64,000 bases of DNA from Membranipora membranacea (Eukaryota; Bryozoa; Gymnolaemata; Cheilostomatida; Membraniporidae). Below, piece by piece: positions 60,913-64,000 of the stretch. Every line of letters begins with the position of its first letter. Within the stretch, counting starts at the first letter, position 1. A program made the translations under genes and the position numbers. The notes beneath the pieces are model-generated. The model was not told the DNA's origin. It did not search any database and was given only the letters and a program-made list of their open reading frames with translations. The stretch covers positions 30,664,162-30,728,161 of the forward strand of contig OU612067.1 of the NCBI GenBank assembly GCA_914767715.1. The letters run 5' to 3'.

Positions 60913-63900
60913 TCATGGCTAATGGCTGATGAGTGCCTGTTTCAGTTTCTGGCAGCTTGCTGCACACTCACGATTAGGAGGTCCACCATGGCCTCACCTC
61001 TAGGATACATTTTAGTTTACTAGGATGTATCGCACTCTCAGTATGAGGACTCCGGGCAACTTGCGTCCCTCTTGAGGGGCAGCCCACCCTCTGTTTTGTC
61101 ATAAACAGGAGAGTCCATACTGTACTGTAAAATATAGCAGAATTTATTTAAAACAATATGTGGCAGGAGTTCTTAGTGTATCTTATCTTATAGGTTGTTA
61201 TCGCCCACAGTACATGTAGGGACTGTCCGAGTCAATTGAACCCCGGTTATGGGGCTGGTCCCAATAAATACCTTTTCCTGCCTAGTGATCTCCGGTCTTG
61301 ATCTTTTGATTGTTTCCAATGTCCAATGTAATGAATGGTCCATAAACACCAGTTGTTGGGGCAACAAAAATTATCAAACTCAGTGCTATTTTTTATCATA
61401 CTGAAAATTGACAAGTGTTGGCTGAAAAATTATATTGGAGTTCATGAGTTATCTCCCTTGAAACTTAAAATATGTAGCACCTAGCGGAAAGGAAAGAGAG
61501 AACAAAAATTACAACAAAATTGTAGGGTCCTCATGAGGGACCCACAAATTTGCGGATGCCCCACATTTATGAAGAAATACATTGAAATGCGATTTCCCCC
61601 CTTCTATTCATACTTGTGTTTCCACCATTAAACAGCAAATAGCTGGATAGCACAGGCACACTGCTGCTTGTGCAGGCACATGTACTCAACAGGACAAGAT
61701 TACTATATCATCCGCTTTGCTAAATTTGTGGTTGAACAATTCACTGCTGAAGTTTACGTAAACAATATCTGTGTACTTTTATTTAGTGAACCATAGAGTG
61801 CATATGTGTTCAGTTAAAATTCTAATACCTTGAAGTGTGGAAGATCATTAGGGAGGGGGGATGATCATTTTGTCAGGACTATTTGTCAAAAAGGGTCATT
61901 ACTAACAAGTTTTGTCAAATATCTATTTTCAGACCTTTCACTGCCACACCACACGCAACCACAGTGCACTTGGCCGTACCACTTGAGAACCGAGGAAGAC
62001 AGCCCTGAATTAATCAAAATTATACTCTGCATTAAGAGAACTTCCGTTTTACATCAGATATTCGTTTCAACTATACTTATCTGTGACCAATTGCCAGATC
62101 GCATTCCTTGGCCGGAGAAAAGCTTTTTCTTCCTCATTTGACTAACAGCTGTGTGGCAATATTAATGAATAAGCTATTAATTATTATTTTCTATGACAGG
62201 AGTAGCTACACTCTGGGCTTTCACAATTTTTAGAACCTTAGCAGAGCGTGGTCAGGAGAGTGGAGAGTTTATGTCACTCTAGTAGGCCTATCTGACGTTT
62301 GACACATTTTAATTCACTAAACTTAAGAAGAATTATTAGATTTTTACGGAAATCCGCGCACATGTTCTGGCAAGCTATGTTATAAATACATGTCATAGAT
62401 TGCAACATGTGAAATATCAATCCAGTACAAGAAAGAAATTGAGATATGTATCGGCTGATGGTACATGACTACAATCTTGATAATATAATGATTGCCTTGC
62501 AAAAAATCTTCCGAAGCATTATATTCAGGGTTGCTTTCCATTACAATCACAGTAATGGTTACTGTCTATATTATCTCATTGCTAAGTCATCCAGTTGCTG
62601 AGGAAACAAGATTTGCTCTCAAATATTGTTGCTGTTGCTGTGAATAAATTTTTCTAAGCAAACTAAGAGACAGTAAACTAAGCAATCTGTACTAGCTAGC
62701 TAATAGCCTAATTGCTTTATTTCTGCCTCACTACCATGGTGATTTTTAAATCAGTAAACTTTTTAGGCTGCTATAGATCATGACTCAGTTTCGTATTTAC
62801 AAGATTCTATGTTCATAGACAATAGCTTAAAAAGTGACACCCAGTGACCATCATGTATCTCAGCGGACCCAGTGACCGTGTCATAAAAAACCTACGATCT
62901 AGGTGTGACCTCATAATTTAGAGTAGAGAGGACCGTTCTGTTAAGTTATTTATAGTGCGTATATATTGCAATTCTATATCAAGCCATAACTTCAAACCAC
63001 ATTCGTTGCAAAGGCCGAAATCCGAACCTACATATGTTAGAAGTGATGATAACATTAAACTGCTTACCAGAACCTCCAATTTCTGAGGCTTTAAAAAACT
63101 GACATGAGACTGAGATGTTTTCTGATTTACGAGAGAATCTATTACATTACAATAACAAATGCAACACTTCAAATCTGAGAATTTTCAAAAGGAAAGAACC
63201 ATCAAACTCATGGATCCTACAAAGTAACAGTTTTTGTGTGTGATGGTTTTCCCCGCTTGGATCTTACTTGATACACTCTGAGTAATCCTGAAGATGGACT
63301 TCCAAGAAGGTGTGAATAAAGAATGACATCGATTTGCAATAAGCTGCTTGATAGATGTTAATTTGAAGACAAAAACAGATATTTTAGCAGAGCCCTAGAA
63401 TATAGTTACTAGAATATTGCATCGGAGGTGTTATGTATATCGTATTGCCCGATAACATTAGTAACACTTCTACCTATTTGAATATTGTGAATGCTCCATG
63501 CCAGGTAGCAGAAGTGTCACCCAGGGCACCAAACATGTACTGGTGTAATATTCAGGCATGTAACGGGCACATAAGATCGATTACATGTCAGGTATCAGGT
63601 ATTTTTTAGAATCTGGATGCGGGTCGGACCAAGTACAGGTATGTGTGAAACGACACTACTGGACCTGTTTTTGCTGAACTCCATTTTATACCACACAAAG
63701 AATGCATAAAGCCGATAACCGACCAACCCGAACCCAATACATTGGAGAGAAACCCGGGCTACTCGAGCAGGGGACTTATTAATACCGTTTCATCCCCAGT
63801 ATTATTGATAGCAACATAATGTTGAGTAAGCTCTCTTGTGGGTGATAGTGATTTGACTTGTAGGCATTGTGCACGTAATTTTTAAGTATTTTTATTACTT

Positions 63901-64000
63901 TGTTATTTCCTTGTCGCTGAACCACCCTATTATGACACCTGGTCGGTTTTTTAAGTTGCAAGCAAAACACAGCTTTCATTTGAGAAAATTGCTTATTAAC
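60913..64000. other. Intergenic, no gene seen
   Basis: No exon, tRNA or repeat could be supported after the U2-like fragment. Short open frames (for example 61830-62141 and 63172-62918) show no recognisable motif. Confidence 0.45.

Noticed and set aside
61830-62141. Possible small gene (103-codon frame)
   Set aside because: Composition like the surrounding non-coding DNA and no motif or signal.
1-64000. CRISPR arrays, operons, bacterial promoters
   Set aside because: The window is clearly spliced eukaryotic DNA; its direct repeats have no spacer structure.

Overview
The window is metazoan genomic DNA. It has AT-rich intergenic sequence, short protein-coding exons with GT-AG introns, AATAAA poly(A) signals, and many eukaryotic transposable elements and tRNA-derived repeats. 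There are no operons or bacterial signals. The gene content (CLCA-type protein, C-type lectin fold, short-chain-collagen C4-like domain) points to an invertebrate, probably marine; the species cannot be named from this sequence. Three genes are recognisable by family and one belongs to no family I recognise; all four read through in frame across every intron I modelled. (1) 2839-4408, + strand: a 123-residue secreted protein with a shortened C-type-lectin-like domain. (2) 8783-6421, - strand: a 304-residue secreted protein with a coiled-coil N-terminus and a C4-like domain. (3) 30898-17845, - strand: a 24-exon, 1333-residue CLCA-family protein with signal peptide, metalloprotease-like domain, VWA, CLCA beta domain, FN3 and a C-terminal membrane segment. 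Its zinc-motif first His is Arg, and about 240 extra residues sit just before that motif. (4) 51811-53818, + strand: a 260-residue secreted protein with two duplicated, cysteine-free beta-type domains. Inverted to gene 4, at 41144-49286, lie relics of its paralogues: a detached first exon with a dead splice donor, a copy split by a LINE fragment, and a copy with a stop and a frameshift whose last intron holds a 4-kb hAT-type element. The rest is mostly mobile DNA. There are three copies of a TTAA-flanked MITE of about 370 bp, one cleanly inserted in a LINE reverse transcriptase. There are five LINE relics, a 1.36-kb near-palindrome, a 2.66-kb foldback element with nested MITEs, a 168-bp CpG-rich MITE with 8-bp target duplications, tRNA-Val-like SINE pieces and a U2-snRNA-like fragment. 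The most striking structure is the hAT-type element at 41421-45423: a tRNA-like sequence inside it has had its D-arm expanded into about 246 copies of a 12-bp unit without any net phase change. The genes do not form a pathway. All four products have signal peptides, so the window encodes secreted or surface proteins embedded in a transposon-rich background.
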